DNA of 64,000 nucleotides. Origin: Plectrocnemia conspersa (taxonomy: Eukaryota; Arthropoda; Insecta; Trichoptera; Polycentropodidae). The notes beneath the pieces were generated by a model, which was not told the DNA's origin, ran no database searches, and worked only from the letters and a program-made list of their open reading frames with translations. Of the stretch, positions 1 through 13,990 are shown piece after piece. The translations under genes and the position numbers were made by a program. Every line of letters starts with the position of its first letter. Within the stretch, counting starts at the first letter, position 1. The stretch is taken from NCBI GenBank assembly GCA_009617715.1, contig VTFK01000463.1:1-64000 (forward strand). Reading direction: 5' to 3'.

Positions 1-400
1 AATGCTGCTAACTCCTTTGCACTTGGTTTTGTTGTAAATTTCTTTATGCGGTCATCAGATATAACTTCAGATTTTGGAGTTATTATTTTTATCATTCCCA
101 TTATATGAACAGTATTATAGCCATCAAGAGTATAAATATTTTTCTGCATTATCTGCTGCATACTGTACTAAGGCACTTGACTATGATGGTTGATTACGAG
201 GCTGTGGGTGATAAACAGCGGAAATTTAACATTTTACAGTATCACTATATGAAGCGAAAAAACCTAACCTGGACAAAACATCCAAAAGTCTTTTTGGATG
301 TTTGGCCTATCTGTATTTTTTCTATGAAGAAATACATATAGGCCTATTAATAACTGCGAAGAAAAGGACCTTTTTCGTGTGGAAGTCATTATAGCATGAC

Positions 401-628
401 TTATAGCTGTGTATTTCGTTTTAAAATGCCCCGTCTTTCCTTTCTGTTCTTTATAATAACTTCTTGCAGAAAATGTAATAAAGTTTTCGGAATTTCTTCA
501 TTAATGAAGGGCGGATAAGACTTGGTCTCAACAACAGAAGATCGAATATCTTCTCTAATAATCGCCGCAGCAGCCTCCACTACGCGCAAGTGTTCTTCTT
601 CCGAAGTGCCTTTTTTATTTTCATACCA
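401..628 (-). pseudogene. Fragment of an unidentified repetitive insect ORF
   Basis: The minus strand is open from about 628 to a TAA at 401-403, reading WYENKKGTSEEEHLRVVEAA, then AAIIREDIRS and YPPFINEEIPKTLLHFLQEV. There is no proper start, and the downstream reading decays. The pattern resembles a multi-copy hypothetical ORF I have seen in insect genomes, but I cannot name a family. Positions 1-87 on the same strand also read as a stop-free peptide (DRIKKFTTKPSAKELAA) and may be another piece. It is most likely the remains of a mobile element. Confidence 0.35.
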
Positions 629-1684
629 AGCTATGGATAAAACTTAAGCTTGAGCATCGCGAAAAGAAAAAAATAGGGAATGATCAATCTTCGTTATAAC
701 TATAATATCAGTTAAATATTTTTTTCTCTTAATTTGAAATGATCTTCTTATCATCTGGTACATACTCCGTAAGGACATCTCTCAACACTTTCAATTTTTT
801 TCGCACAAATTTCTTGTCGAGCAATATTTTTATTTTAATTCCTAATAATACAATGAAGAAAGTAATAAAATTATATTTCAAACGACTTGCCGAGACCACT
901 TTTTTCACGATTGTTTACTTTTACAAAGCTTATACCAAGTTAAGCAGGTAGAAATACTCGCTGGATTCTATAAACGGATGTACGCCTCCCACTCTTCGCG
1001 CTATATCTCAAAAACGGTTAATGATACAAAACAAATATTATAACTAAACTTGTAGATAATTTTATGCTTTACAAGTTTTGTCAAGCATCTAATGACGTGC
1101 AACGCATAAAACGCGAGATATTTGCAAAAAAAAAAACAAATTTTGTGACCTTTGACCTTTGATATCTTGATTAGCAGACACGATATTTTATGAGACTTTT
1201 CACCCTGTCCTTAGAACATCAAAACGAGGGTCTGTGCAAAATTTCAGCTTGGTATCTTTCATTCCGAGGTTTAGCCTTTATTTCGCCTTATTTGACTGGA
1301 CTATAGTAGAATCATTACGTAATCTATATCAAATATCTCAAGGTCTCGGCCACGTTTCATTAGAAAACTTTATATTTTTTTATTAAGGAAAAGCATGATA
1401 TAACTTATAAAAATATATTTTTAAATGTTTACTACAAATCAAATTGCTTTTTCTTTCTAATTACATTTTGATTATAAAAAATAACACGCGCAAATCTATA
1501 TAGCTAAATGTAAGTATATAAACCCATTTATCGTAAATAATATATTTGGCTCATGATCATATTTTATTAATTTTTGAGCAATACAAATATCTTTGCTTAA
1601 GAAGCACACTGAGCATAGACTATATTCAATTCAGATATAATAACTAAAATAAGTAAAAAATATGATACATATGTACAATCAATA

Positions 1685-1880
1685 TTTTTTTTTAATAAAT
1701 CTTCCGTTGTAACCTGACAGGCGTAAACCCAATGCGTTACAATGAGCAAATCTGTACCAACTGAGTAAGTCAATCAGACATAATGAATACCTACAAGTAA
1801 GTATTAACCAATAGACTGAAAATCTGGGAATCGATGACGTCTATATTATTAATTATACATTAATATGTGCTATACAATAG
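1685..1880 (-). repeat. Interspersed repeat related to the local LINE 3' end
   Basis: The segment contains cttccgttgtaacctgacag and cccaatgcgttacaatgagc followed by ctgtaccaactgagtaagtc. An inverted, clearly homologous copy lies at 34930-35130, matching along about 190 bp. Shorter relatives are at 11250-11290, 28745-28860 and 31595-31660. The relative at 11250 sits at the 3' side of a degenerate reverse-transcriptase copy, suggesting a LINE 3' UTR or a SINE that shares it. Confidence 0.6.
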
Positions 1881-4800
1881 ATGTTTTATTAAAATATAAT
1901 TATTTTATTATTTTCACTAATATGTATAAAATATATATTTATAATCTGTGTGTGTTTTTATATGCATATAATGCTATAAATATCTTACGATTGCAATTAA
2001 ATTGATTTTTTATATAAAAATATGCCTGTTAAAAAAGTTGAGAACCGCAGATTTTCCAACAGAATACGCATTATAGACGCGTGCTATTTAATCCACCGTG
2101 GTAAAGCAGGCGCCATTATTTGAAAATGGAATGTGAAATTGGCAGTTGAATTTGTTACGATCATCTTCCTGCCATGTTTTTCAACTCAGTTATAATTAAC
2201 CAGCGGCACGCGTTCCGTATAAATAAAAAAATATTATAGAATATTTTTTCATCAAAGCATGTGTTCACATAACTTTTTTTGCATAAAGATAAACTCGAAG
2301 CGGTAACTTTGTTAGTCCACTGAAGAAGCCAACAATGGGACCCATCCATAGACGGAGACTCCATTCATAACATAACAAATACCATATTTTCGTTATAATA
2401 AAAGTGAAATGTGGTCATCGGAGCGTGTTCTCTATTATTGGATTATTTCGAGAGCAGATTTTACTAGTGTCCGAATATCAAAACCAATTTCAATAGATGT
2501 ACTCATACTGTCAATAAATCCACATATACAATTTTTACTTCTAAATATGTCGTATTACAATGCGCTATCAAATGATTAAATCTTATATAAAATATAAAGA
2601 TGATGGATTGCCTCCTTGATACGTCATGATTTAAAACTAACTAATAAATTATATCACTGAGTTATCGTTCACATTTTTATTATATAGTAAATCTTGCTAT
2701 AAAAACATATTATGCAATAGGTCTATTCGAAAAGTTTTTATTGTCATTTTAATATCCCGAATATAATAATGTTTTGCAAAATAGAAATCCAGACACAACA
2801 CCTGGTTTATATCCCTATTGGGCGTATTGGTGATAAATTTTGATATTTTTTTCTGCAACTTAAACACTTCTTTTCGACACATTGACATGTTTTTATAGAA
2901 TATGCTATCATCAATTCAATAAAATCGAAATGTTTGATTTTTTTGTTATTTTTATATTATTTTATAAATGTGTTAGAATCGTTTGGGTATACGAAGGGTT
3001 AAAAATGATTCGCTACAATAATGCTCCATCAGGCCTAAAGAGATATAGTCATAATCTTCCATTAGTGAAACATTAGGATTAAAGCGAAAAGCCTATTAGC
3101 TGCCGGCGTGCCGCTGGATTCGTATAGCAATGTGTACGCATATAACCATTTCGAATAATACCCGGGACAAGAGTCCTTGAAATTTCTATAAACAACTCCA
3201 GAACGAGTGTTTCAGATTCACGTTTTGCTGAAGATTACTCCCTCGCTTACTTAGTGCTTATACTACACCTGATGTGGCATACATCTATGAGTATCAATTT
3301 AACTATTAAGAGACAAGCATAGGTGGCAAAAACTAAATACAGAACTCAGAGGCGTAGGCATATTATAGGACTAAAAAAAGGATATGAAATTTCACTATTT
3401 TAAGATGCAATAAAAATAAATTTAAAAGACCTGGATTTAAATGCCATATGGACCCTTGTGTTTTTCTAATTTTATTGTGTCTTAATGATCGTAATTTGTG
3501 ATTATTATTTATATAATAATAACTGTAATCGATCATCACATATTAAATTTTTCCAGACTTTTCTATTTTTAGGTAGAAAATCGTAATAAATAATTAAAAA
3601 ATAAAATCGAGATAGGTCGTGCATAGTGACAATTTTGAACTAAAATTATAGTTCATATATAATATAATAAAAAATATATATCACTGATTTAAATGTACTG
3701 ATTTTAGTCTGGTATTTTATTAGTTAGTAATTGTTGATTGTGTTGGGCTGACGCCCATCATGTCATGTTGCAGCAAAATATTTACAATAAAAAAATTGTG
3801 CAAATTATAATATATATTAACAAATTTTATTAAAAAAAATAGATTTTAGAGTTGGAGAATAATTATGACGTTGATATTGATTTTTACATCTGGTATTATA
3901 AATATACAGATGTAAAAATTAATTACAACTCATAAACTTGTATGTTTTTAATTAGTTAGTTAATGTGTTACAAATGAGTTAAAAAATACATACAATTTGC
4001 TTTTTAAGAACAAAAGGATCAATTGAAAATGTGCTAATTGATTTAAATCTACGATAATAATTATTTTTATGTTGTGGAATAAAAAATTCGTTAAAATTGC
4101 TGATTGGCAACATCAAAGTCTGTCCAAAAAGTACTTAAGCATAAAAATTCTAAATTTTTAACTGTGGAATAAATGTTGAAATTTATGTTGAAATTATCTT
4201 AATAAAAATCACTTCATAAATTCATTCTAAACAAATATAAAAAATATTTTAAATAAATGGTAATATTGTAAAGATATTCTTAAAAATAGTTTATCGAAAA
4301 GTATGACAGCATAACAAATTATATTTATTGTTCCTCCAAGAGTAACTTAATTTTATAATCTGATTATAATTACCAGACTTTCCCTTAAAAATGTAATGTT
4401 TCTCAAACTTGACGTTTTATCGTTTTGTTTTAAATATACTAATATTAACTATTTATCATTTAGAAATAAAACTTACATATTATTTAAGATCTATGTTACT
4501 ATGAAGCATTTGGGACGAATGAAATATTATTTTGTAAAGAATGTGATTAAATTTTGTTTTAATAGTATTATCTTATAAGATTTTATTATAGTTAAAGTAT
4601 TTTGCTAATGTAGAAGTCTATGACAAATTTTAAACTTATCTAATTTATTGACAGTAAAAGTTTTTTCCTTCTACGAAAAAATATTACTGCGTCGCTTTTA
4701 ATAAAATTTGCAGTGACTTCCGACCCATCGAACCATCTTTTAATAATTTAAATTGTATTTAAAGTTTATCTACCACTTGATGGAAATTTTTATAGAAACA

Positions 4801-5567
4801 TAAAATCGCTGTTTTATCAGTGAATAGAGCAGTTATACATATTGTTTATGTGTGGTTTAATTGGGAAGTTGCTCGTAAATGTTGTATATAGGAAATGTCC
4901 TAAACTTGAACATTAGGTTATTAGTAATTTTTATATTTGATATTAAAATTAAAAAACGAGATTATTTTTTTAAGCAAAATTACTAAAAAAAATGTATATT
5001 TACCTGGAAGTCATACAGAACCAAAAGCTGTAACGTCAATATATAGGTTATTTAATAGATTATGTTTTTTTTATAATTATATATTATCTATAATTGTATT
5101 GCGTGATTTATATTTAAATTAAAATTCTGATTTATCATCTTAAATTATATATTCTTAAATCTCACGAATACCTATAGATACATTTTTAGGCGAGATATAT
5201 TGAATGCAACTATACACATAATACATATTCTTCGAATTGTTACTAGATGGCATATAATGTTCCAATAAAAAGACTATCCTTTCTTTACTTCGTAATAGAC
5301 TATTGAAAATTCATTATGTAGTAATAAATTCCCAAGTAAGCTTACTGCGTAACTGTTACTGCTACATAGTCGATTTACCATTTAAGAAAATCACGTTACC
5401 TTAAGAAATATGAATAATTTTATTTAGTTTTAGATAATGAAAAGCATTAAATCAGAATGATACTGTGTTGAATATGTGGTATATAAAATTTATAATAAAA
5501 TTAGAAATAGTTATATATTTTTTATGTATATTTTATGTGTATTAAAAATATCTTCCGCCATCCCCAG

Positions 5568-5796
5568 GTATCATCAATAAACCGCGTATTAAGGAATTTG
5601 GCGTCACAAAAGGAGCAGCAGGCCAGCTCTGGGGGCGAAAGCGTCTACGACAAGCTGAGGATGTTCAACGGGCAAGCTGGGGGTTGGGCGTGGTATGGGG
5701 GTGCGCCCCCAGCGGCTCATCTCGCCCTTCCTCCGGCGCCGCAGCCCCCGGCCCCCCTGGCGGCGCCGCCCCCGCGGGAAGACCTCCACAAAAGAG
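5568..5796 (+). CDS. toy: Pax6 exon: end of paired domain and Ala/Pro-rich linker
   Basis: The acceptor is ccatccccag, and the exon opens in phase 0 with [18 protein letters not shown], the last helix of the Pax6 paired-domain RED subdomain. [10 protein letters not shown] follows, where vertebrate PAX6 has YDKLRMLNGQ. The rest (about 40 residues) is an unusual GC-rich run dominated by Ala and Pro, ending REDLHKR. The donor is g|gtaaag with one base left over. The exon is 229 nt (76 codons plus one base). The GC content is far above the flanking introns. The exon has no start codon of its own: it continues from an upstream exon that would end near the NIPS motif and is not in the window. Confidence 0.95.
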
Positions 5797-8700
5797 GTAA
5801 AGGAACCAAATTACAATTATTTATCAAAAAATATGTATTTAAAATAATTTTATTTATGGCATAATTTAAATTTAATAGACGATATATACTTTCGGAAGAA
5901 ACATATATTTATAATAATTTAATTATTTTTCAACATAATAAAATGAGAACTTATGCCAATATAAAAAATGTTGAATAAGTATTAATTTATTCTTAGAATG
6001 GTGCAATTTATATCGTTATTTTATTAATATAGTGATAAAAGCTTATTGCAAAAGTTCAAGTCGTAGGAGAAAAAGTTATTTTTTGCATTTTATTAAATAT
6101 TTGTAATAGAAAATAAAATTATACAAAGTTAAAATGTTTTTAAAGTTATCTATTACCATTATTCGTATCCGTATTACTATAAAAACACTATCAATCCTAT
6201 CGTAACATACTTATTCATTCGTATATATTATAAGACAATATACATACAATTCTGAAATCTGAAAATATTATTAATATTTTAATTGTATAAGTCAAATTAA
6301 AATTAAGGTATACTTACAATTTCCAAGATTATCTTTAATGTATATGTGCCAGATATTTTAATGTTAAATTATTTACATTTCTTTCTCTTGCTTAACAATT
6401 TTTTTTTAATTTTACATATCTTGAGTATTTACATATCTTGAGTTAAACATAGAAATATATTATAGTTAAAAAATAAAGAAGAAATGCAATTAATATTTGT
6501 ATAACGTAATAGTAGTAAAAAATATAAATGCTTTTAATATTTTTAATTAAAATATTTTCGTGAAAGTTTTAAATTTGCATATACTAGTTCGAGTGAATTA
6601 AAATTTATTATTAATCCCATAGTAATTTAAAATTCATTAAAAATACAAAAATGCAAAAAAAATTTATATGTTCAATTATTTATATTAATAAAAATAACTT
6701 GAGAAATAAACTTAACATTAGTAAAAGCCATTATATTGAAGCTTTACATAAATTGAATACCATACTGTCTGATTTTATAAAATACAACAATATTATTCTC
6801 AATTATTAAATTCGGTGTAGTTGATTTTAAAATATATTTAAAAAAACAAATCATTATTTAGCAATTAATACACTTCTACGATTTTATAGGTAATAAGTTT
6901 GTAATTAAATTATTAATTAACAATGATTTTGATGAATAAATACTATTTATAAAAATAGATGCGTTCTAGTGATTTCCCATAAAATCCTGGGAATCTAGGC
7001 TTTTGTTATCTTATCGGTAAAATCATAGGAAAAAAACCTTATTGCTATGTCTTGATATGTACAATAAGAATTTTATTTTATCATCGAGCTCCAAGCCCAA
7101 ATTGACCACTAATAATACCATAGCAACCCTTGGATATTTTTAACTACCTCTCTGGATTAATTTTATGATTGTTTCTAAGAACACATTTATATTTTACTGT
7201 GTGGTTAATAGTAATATAATTAAATATATATTTATGTAGTTCTTTTCTATCTTGGTAGTTTATACAGTTATTCTAAAGTCCGAAATTTTACTAATAGGTA
7301 AAATCTTAGTACATCGTATTTTAAAGTATACTAGATCTTTATTTTAATGTTTAATTATTTACATTTCTTTTAAATCTTTCTAGCGTAGATGTCATTTTTT
7401 TTTAATTTTATATATCTTGAATATTTAATCGATCTTTTTTGTTGTTTCCATATAAACATATTGTAGTTAAAAATAAAGAAGAAATTTAATTATTAGTTGA
7501 ATAACGTAATAGTGTTAAAAATATAAATCATTTTTTAAAACTTTTAAATTTACATATACTAGTTAACGAAAAAATATTTTTGATAAATGACAGTATGTAT
7601 GTGAAAAAGTTTACATATAAGTTATGCAAAAAACAATTAAAAACATTTTTTTTATATTTCTTTATTATTTATAACAACTAGAAAAATTTCAATTTTAATT
7701 ATATATTCAATATAGCCATTGTAAAATTATATTTAAAAACTATTATCTTTACTTTACAAAAAAAGATTTTAGAAAAATGTATGTTCTTAGAGATAAATCA
7801 AATATATTTCTAACTTTCGTAGTAAATATTCTTGGCGTTGAAAATACTCCCTTGCTTTCCGTTGATGTTGACTTAATTGTGAGCAAAGATTTATATAAAT
7901 GATTTCGATTTTGCGCTCGTTCTTCGGTTGGTTGCAAATCTTAAAATTCTGGTGGTTCAATAATTGTTTGTTCAATTCAATTCTCAACGTTATATTAATG
8001 AAATCGTAATATGTATTTCCTTCATTACTTTAGTATCCTATTCAGAACTATCTAAATTGGAATAAAGTTATTGTAATGAGTCTTCCTCGTTATTCATACT
8101 TACATCTACAACATATTTTTTTTATAATGAAATGTGCTACAATTAATTGTGTTTAAAATAATGACTATTCCTTAACATTTTTTATACATCGGATTCTCTG
8201 GTAATAGAAGTAAAGAATGAAGGACTCCAGCATTTTCTTGAATAACCAATAAAATTTCAATAATCATCGTTTATTTATTTTTATTCTTATAGTTAATTTT
8301 TTTCAGCGGTTTTTAAATATACAATTTCTAAAAAAGCTTTTCGTATATTTTTAAAATATATGAAAAAATGTTTAATTTATAAAAAAAAAATCCTATGCCA
8401 TCATTTTAGTGTTTAGATATGGAGAAATATTATATTTTTATTGAAATATTATGAGCTCATAACTCACATACAAAGAGGATTTGGATACTCCATTCTGACA
8501 TAAAATTAACCATGAGAGACGCGTTCATTGTGAATTGAAACAGTTTGAAATAAAAATGTGATTCTTAAAATAAACACATGTCTGTATTTAAATTTATTAG
8601 TCAAGATCATTACCTTCAATACCTTCGCAACCAACCTCGTTCTATTGAGCAATAAAATGGATAACTGTTAGTTTCTTGTTTGTCGATTAAATGAATAAAA

Positions 8701-11224
8701 TTAATTTTCTGAAACTGGCATCATCTCTTTAATCGACTTTTATATTGATAAGCAGACATTCATTGTATGTTTCAAATAGCAATGCAAATAATAGCCAATC
8801 AGAAAGCTATAGAAATTTTATTTTAATTGAATAATGCATATGAAACATCTTACATGAATAGAAGCAGCTCCTCGTAACTATCGTTAAGACAACTTTAAAT
8901 CTAGTGAGCTAGCTTAATGGCTCGTATCGGATATTGAAGTAAAAATTTTTTTTTAAATATATAAGATAAAGTATCAGAAATGTAAAAAGTAGATTTACAA
9001 CACAATAGCGTCTGTTTATGTACCAAAACGTTAACCAGCTTATTCGACAACAAACCTCACATCCACTACATATACAGAATCAACCGTCGAAAGTAGACAA
9101 ACAGACAACATCACAACCGCCGTGTTATCCATCGGCTCGGGGCAATTTTCAGAGGCGTCGGAATAGTTGGCAAGCGGCACACGTTGGCGAAGGCTTTTAC
9201 GCCACTTGGTGAGCCGCCACACGAACCTCGGACCTGAAAGAGCGAGCGAAGCGATCACGTGCGGGACCCCGGCTGAGCAAATATGGAGAAAACAGATTCT
9301 TTCGATGGACCGACAGACACGCGCTGAATAACGAACTGGGAACACCTAATAAGGACGCCCGAATACGTGGTGTGTAAAAGTGTAGTAAATGTTACGAATG
9401 AGGTTGTATTGCGTGGGTGCAGTGAATTTCATTCATGTCGGGTTGTGAAAGGCTAAATTAAAGCGAACAATGATGAAAATGGTTGTGAGGTTCGCTCGAG
9501 GATATTATTACGTATACAAATATGTAGAATATACGCTTATGCGAAAATAAATCGTAGTAGAATTTCATATGCTAGGGTGAAATTTGGAAGTTAAATATAA
9601 ATCGAATAAAATTATGGGTGCGGTTATGTTATACAATTATGTAGGTAGAGCGTATATGCAAAGTTAAACTATAAATAGATTTGTATGACTATCAGATAAA
9701 TTAATTTTAGAATAGTTCTATAAAGTATTATTAAAATTGTTTTAAATAAAACATTTTAATATAAAAAGGTCAAGGGGAAAAATGAAATAAGTTACATATT
9801 ACTAACTGTTCGTGAGGGTGTTTTAAACCATGCCATTGTATCATTTCCGTAGTATATAACTAATATTACCTGTAGTATATAACTAATATTACATTTGAAA
9901 CAAAACAAGCGTTAGCCCAAAGCACTGCAGCATATAACAATACTTCAGAGAAACAATGAAATACTGGAAATTTGAGACAAGTTTTAAGGGTTAATTGGTA
10001 ATTATTCATAATATAAAAAAAGCATATTTTTATTTGTTTACTAGTAAAGTTAAATTGTTACGAGTATAATTTATAAAGTACAAAGTTCAGATTCTTAACA
10101 TTAATTTATGTAGGCGGTTTAAAAACAGTTTTTTTTTAAGATTGATTAAATTTAATGTTAGAACGTTACATAAAACTAAACATATATACACATAAGTTAA
10201 ACACGCGATTATATCTTTCTGAATTAATTACCGAAGTAGCTGAAAGTTTGTTTTGCTGATAAATTACGGCAAACAAACCATTACACGGGTGATATGAAAT
10301 ACGATATAACGATAGTCCTACTCGTTCGGCAAAGGGACCGATTTATCACCGGAGTTTTATTTAAGCGTCGTTATAAATAATAATAAATGGCCGTAAAATT
10401 AACAATGTGCGTCGATTTATGAATGCCGAGGGTCGCCATATAAATTATCTCCGGCCTAGCATTAGCGATTTCCAAATCCATTTTCATGCGATGTGGGGGT
10501 GAGGCGGTGTGGCCATTTCTATTCAAATGGCGGCCTGTTTGTTTATCGCTAGTGCTAACACATCCCGAAAGATAAAATTTTCTTCCTCCTCCATTATCTC
10601 ACTCGACTTTTCATCCACTTATTATTCTCTCCACAATTTCCCGGCGTTTCCTCCTCCGGAGCCGGGAATAAATCGGATTCTTCAGATTCGTGTTGTTTCG
10701 CCGCTCGGTCGGGAAAATACTTGGAAATGTCTCGCGCACGCGTCTCCTTCCCTTTGGGGGATGAAAGAAAATTTCCACGACAAACACATACCTTGTGAAC
10801 ATGTTTAATACATACGTTCGTGTGTGGGAATGTACCTACTGGAGCTGCATATCGAAACATCCAAGTTTGAGCATTAAGTGTCGTATTTTTTTTTTGGAAT
10901 ATTTACATATATAGTAGTCCCATATGTACACATCTTTAAAAATATATATTAAAATCATTAATGAATAAATTTATCTATTTTTACTTCCAATCTATTTAGA
11001 GATTTATTATAATAATGTAAAAGAATTTTTATTATCTTTAAATTAGAATACAAATTTATATGATAATAAAATTTACATATTTATTTACCAGAGTATAATT
11101 TAGAAAATACCAACTTTAATAAGCTCTTATTGTTATTTTAGAAAAAATCGTAGGCAAACTTATGTTGTTTTATTTGAAAGAAATATTTTATTTGATATAG
11201 AGAAATATAGACTCAAGGCAATGT

Positions 11225-12010
11225 CGATATTTTTTATTTAAATTAAATCCATCGTGACCTAACAGGTTACCCCAATGCGTCACACTGGTAAAAAAATTAT
11301 ACATAGTATTATTACAATACATAAAAAAATGTAATAAAAGATAAAAAATAATACATAGTAAGCAAAAAAAAATCATAATCTAAAAAAAAATTAAATTATA
11401 CAAACCAGACCAGCTTCTCGTACCTGACATAAAGCGTATTAATGAGCCGGATAGCAACAGCTATAGACAAGTGCGGATGTCTTGGCTTTAACGAGCAACA
11501 AAAGAGGACACGATCGCGATTCTCGAAGATGTTCCAGAGCCCAAAACTGATTATCGAGAATAGTTTGGCAATAAAACCCTTTAACGGTTTGAAGAAATGC
11601 TTAGTGATATGCAACTTTCTTCTCAGAACTCAATGAATCATATCCCAACGCTCCTAAAATAAAGGCGCTGGAACACAAGAACAAATAGTAACCAAATATC
11701 TTTTTATAAAGGTATCTCAATAATTTTTTTGATTAAAAGAGAAAATATGATTATTCAGGGATTATAATTTATAGATCCCGATTCAAAATATTATGAAAAA
11801 AAGTGTCACGAATAACTAACGGATCATCAAAGTGAATTGCGTTGCTCATCACAAAACCAAAAATCTTAAAAGATTTTTGCAGTAGTCGTTTACGTGTAGA
11901 GAGAATCTCCACTTGCTCTCAAAAGTGATTCCAAAAACTTTCCTCATTATGTTTTTAGAATTTAATACGTCTATTTCCACGTTAGGAAGAATTTTTTTTA
12001 TCAATTCTTT
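11225..12010 (-). pseudogene. Degenerate jockey-like LINE reverse-transcriptase fragment (copy A)
   Basis: On the minus strand the frames read KVFGITFESKWRFSLHVND (about 11890-11960) and, further 3', a segment ending LYVRYEKLVWFV (11396-11614). These match the post-YxDD region and C-terminus of jockey/CR1-type non-LTR retrotransposons, with frameshifts and stops. The nucleotide sequence from about 11395 to 11990 aligns with 13118-13690, a second copy in the same orientation. A sequence related to the local interspersed repeat (11250-11290) follows as the presumed 3' UTR. Confidence 0.7.
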
Positions 12011-12384
12011 ACTTTTAGCCAAGATTGATGTATAAGAAATTGTTCAAGTAATGATTTTGAGAAGACTAAAATGCTAAAGCCATTTCATTGATTACATAAT
12101 TCTCTAAAAAATACAATTATACGACCGTCGTTCGTTTTTAATATACTTTAATTCGGATGGAAAGATGCATTATCTTTTAACAATATTGTTTTCTGTGGAA
12201 AAACTTTACTTTTAAATCATGTTTGATTTTTAAAACCCGCTTTTAAAGAAATCTACAAAAATCTTTTTATTTTGATTTGTTTTTCGGTTACATATGTATC
12301 ATATATTTTTTTCATAAATTGCGCCCTTACGCTTTTTGTGGGGGCCGCTCAAAAAAATTGAGTATAAGGATAAACGAACAAACT

Positions 12385-12490
12385 AGCTAAATGACATTCA
12401 TCCGTGAGATTAGGAAAATCTGAAAACCCTAATCTATGATGATCTATCTGAACTATTATTGAAATAATCACTATAAGACACAAGGAGGAT
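12385..12490 (-). repeat. SINE-like fragment (tail part)
   Basis: The segment shares cattcatccgtgagattagg and the aatct-gatgat block with the tRNA-derived SINE copies at 28005, 28905 and 55745. The tRNA-like head is missing here. Confidence 0.5.
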
Positions 12491-13114
12491 TAAAAAAGGT
12501 CCAAATGAACTATTTTTTACTTATGACTTGGGGAAGCGCAACACACATTTGTATTTATGTATTTGCATATAAGAAAAATCAAAAAATACATTTTCTTCAC
12601 ATAAAAGAGTACAAACACAGAGAGCGAGCGCGTCTGCTACAAACCGAATCGATTTGCGTGTTTGCGTTGTGCCGCGAATGAGCGCCGCTGATACGGAGGC
12701 TTTGCAGGCACCCCTTATCAGATTTTCTCTGTTCGGAGAAAAAGATTTTCCTTCTCCCCGGCTGGCAAGGAATTAAATTTGCGTCGTTGTGCAGACTCGA
12801 AAACGTGCGTGCGAACCCAAAGTGTACACTGCCTCCATCTGCGGCCAAAGCGGCTTACGACGACACCCTTTTGTGTGCTCACAGACGTCGATACTTCGAT
12901 CTCATCCACATATTTATAATATATTTGTCAGCCAAATACGTTTGAATAGTATAAACGTTTAATATTATGGGCAAAAACGTCGACACGGTATGTGGAACGC
13001 TTTGATTAAGAAATATACAAGCGCCATCATCAACCCCTTTCTTAATAAAATTTTGTGGAACAGTGAAACCAGATTCCAGATTCATCAGATGAGAATAAAA
13101 AATAGAAAATATTT

Positions 13115-13990
13115 AAATAAAATTATACGAACCGGACCAGCTCCTCGTAGCTGACATTAAACATATCAATGTGCAATACAAGCGTATTAAGTAGCCAAAT
13201 GACTACAACCATAGGCGAGTCTGTTAGTGCTGACGTCATGGCTCTAATGGGCATCAAAAAAGGAAGCGATCTTGATCGTGAACCCAAGACTGGATTCTCC
13301 GAGAATAGTTTGATTGTTGACAACTCTTCAGTAATTTTCTACTAGTACTACATAGTGAATCGTATTCAAACGCTTCTAAAAGAAGCTGCTTTGATACAAA
13401 ACAGATAATAAATAAATATTCTCTAAATAAAAGAATCAAGATCCTTTTCCAAACTTTTACGATTAAGAGTATATGATTATTCGAGGATTCCAAATTATAG
13501 GTCCCGATTCAATAATACTATCATAGAGGACGCGAATAACTGACGAATCATCAAAGTGAAATGAGTTCCTCATTACAAAACTGAGTATCATGAAAAAATG
13601 TATCGCAGATGTCGTTTATATGTAGAGAGAAACTCTCTTTGCTCTCAAACATAATTTCTAAGATCTTTATTGGATGCTTCTCTTGCCAAAATATTTCCAT
13701 TGAGATCGTAGGAATAATCCGATATCGAATGGGATCGAGAAAATAACAGAGAATAGAACTTTCAGACACTAAAGGGCAAACAGTTGATGGAAGCCCATTT
13801 CTATAGGGAATCTAAAATCTGTAGATAGAAGGAGTTCGCAACAGATCGAATGCATTTACACTATTATAAATCATCTGTATACATAAAAAAAAAATTGAAT
13901 TTGTAACTGCTGTATTTATCATTCATAAATAACATTAAGAGCAGATGGCTAAGATTGAACCCTTAAGGAACCCTTGAAATGGATTATTAA
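13115..13990 (-). pseudogene. Degenerate jockey-like LINE reverse-transcriptase fragment (copy B)
   Basis: Reading the minus strand from 13990 down: QGFLKGSILAI (the GxPQGSxL motif of reverse transcriptases), FMYTDDL (the catalytic YxDD motif, here Y-T-D-D), SINCLPFSV and LFSRSHSISDYSY (thumb region), then HPIKILEIMFESKESFSLHI and the C-terminal IDMFNVSYEELVRFV. Order and spacing are those of a jockey/CR1-type non-LTR reverse transcriptase, broken by several frameshifts and stops. No endonuclease domain is seen. It is a 5'-truncated, dead copy. Confidence 0.75.

Larger units (their letters stand above)
1..5567. other. Pax6 intron (3' part): AT-rich with repeat debris
   Basis: No exon of the missing paired-domain part is visible here; the sequence carries none of the expected GC-richer coding blocks. 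It holds relics described separately (1-628, 1685-1880), an unclassified repeat-like block at about 940-1320, a GC-richer unassigned patch at about 3080-3260, and a short inverted repeat at about 3884-3918 (TTTTTACATCTG and its complement). The remainder is AT-rich intron where I see nothing specific. Confidence 0.6.

Noticed and set aside
940..1320. Repeat-like block with gtgacctttgacctttgata
   Set aside because: It looks like dispersed element sequence but I found no second copy or termini in the window, so I do not annotate a family.
1..5567. Search for the missing paired-domain exons of Pax6
   Set aside because: No block encoding the paired-domain core (for example a CTNDNIPS end before a donor) is visible; these exons must lie upstream of the window.
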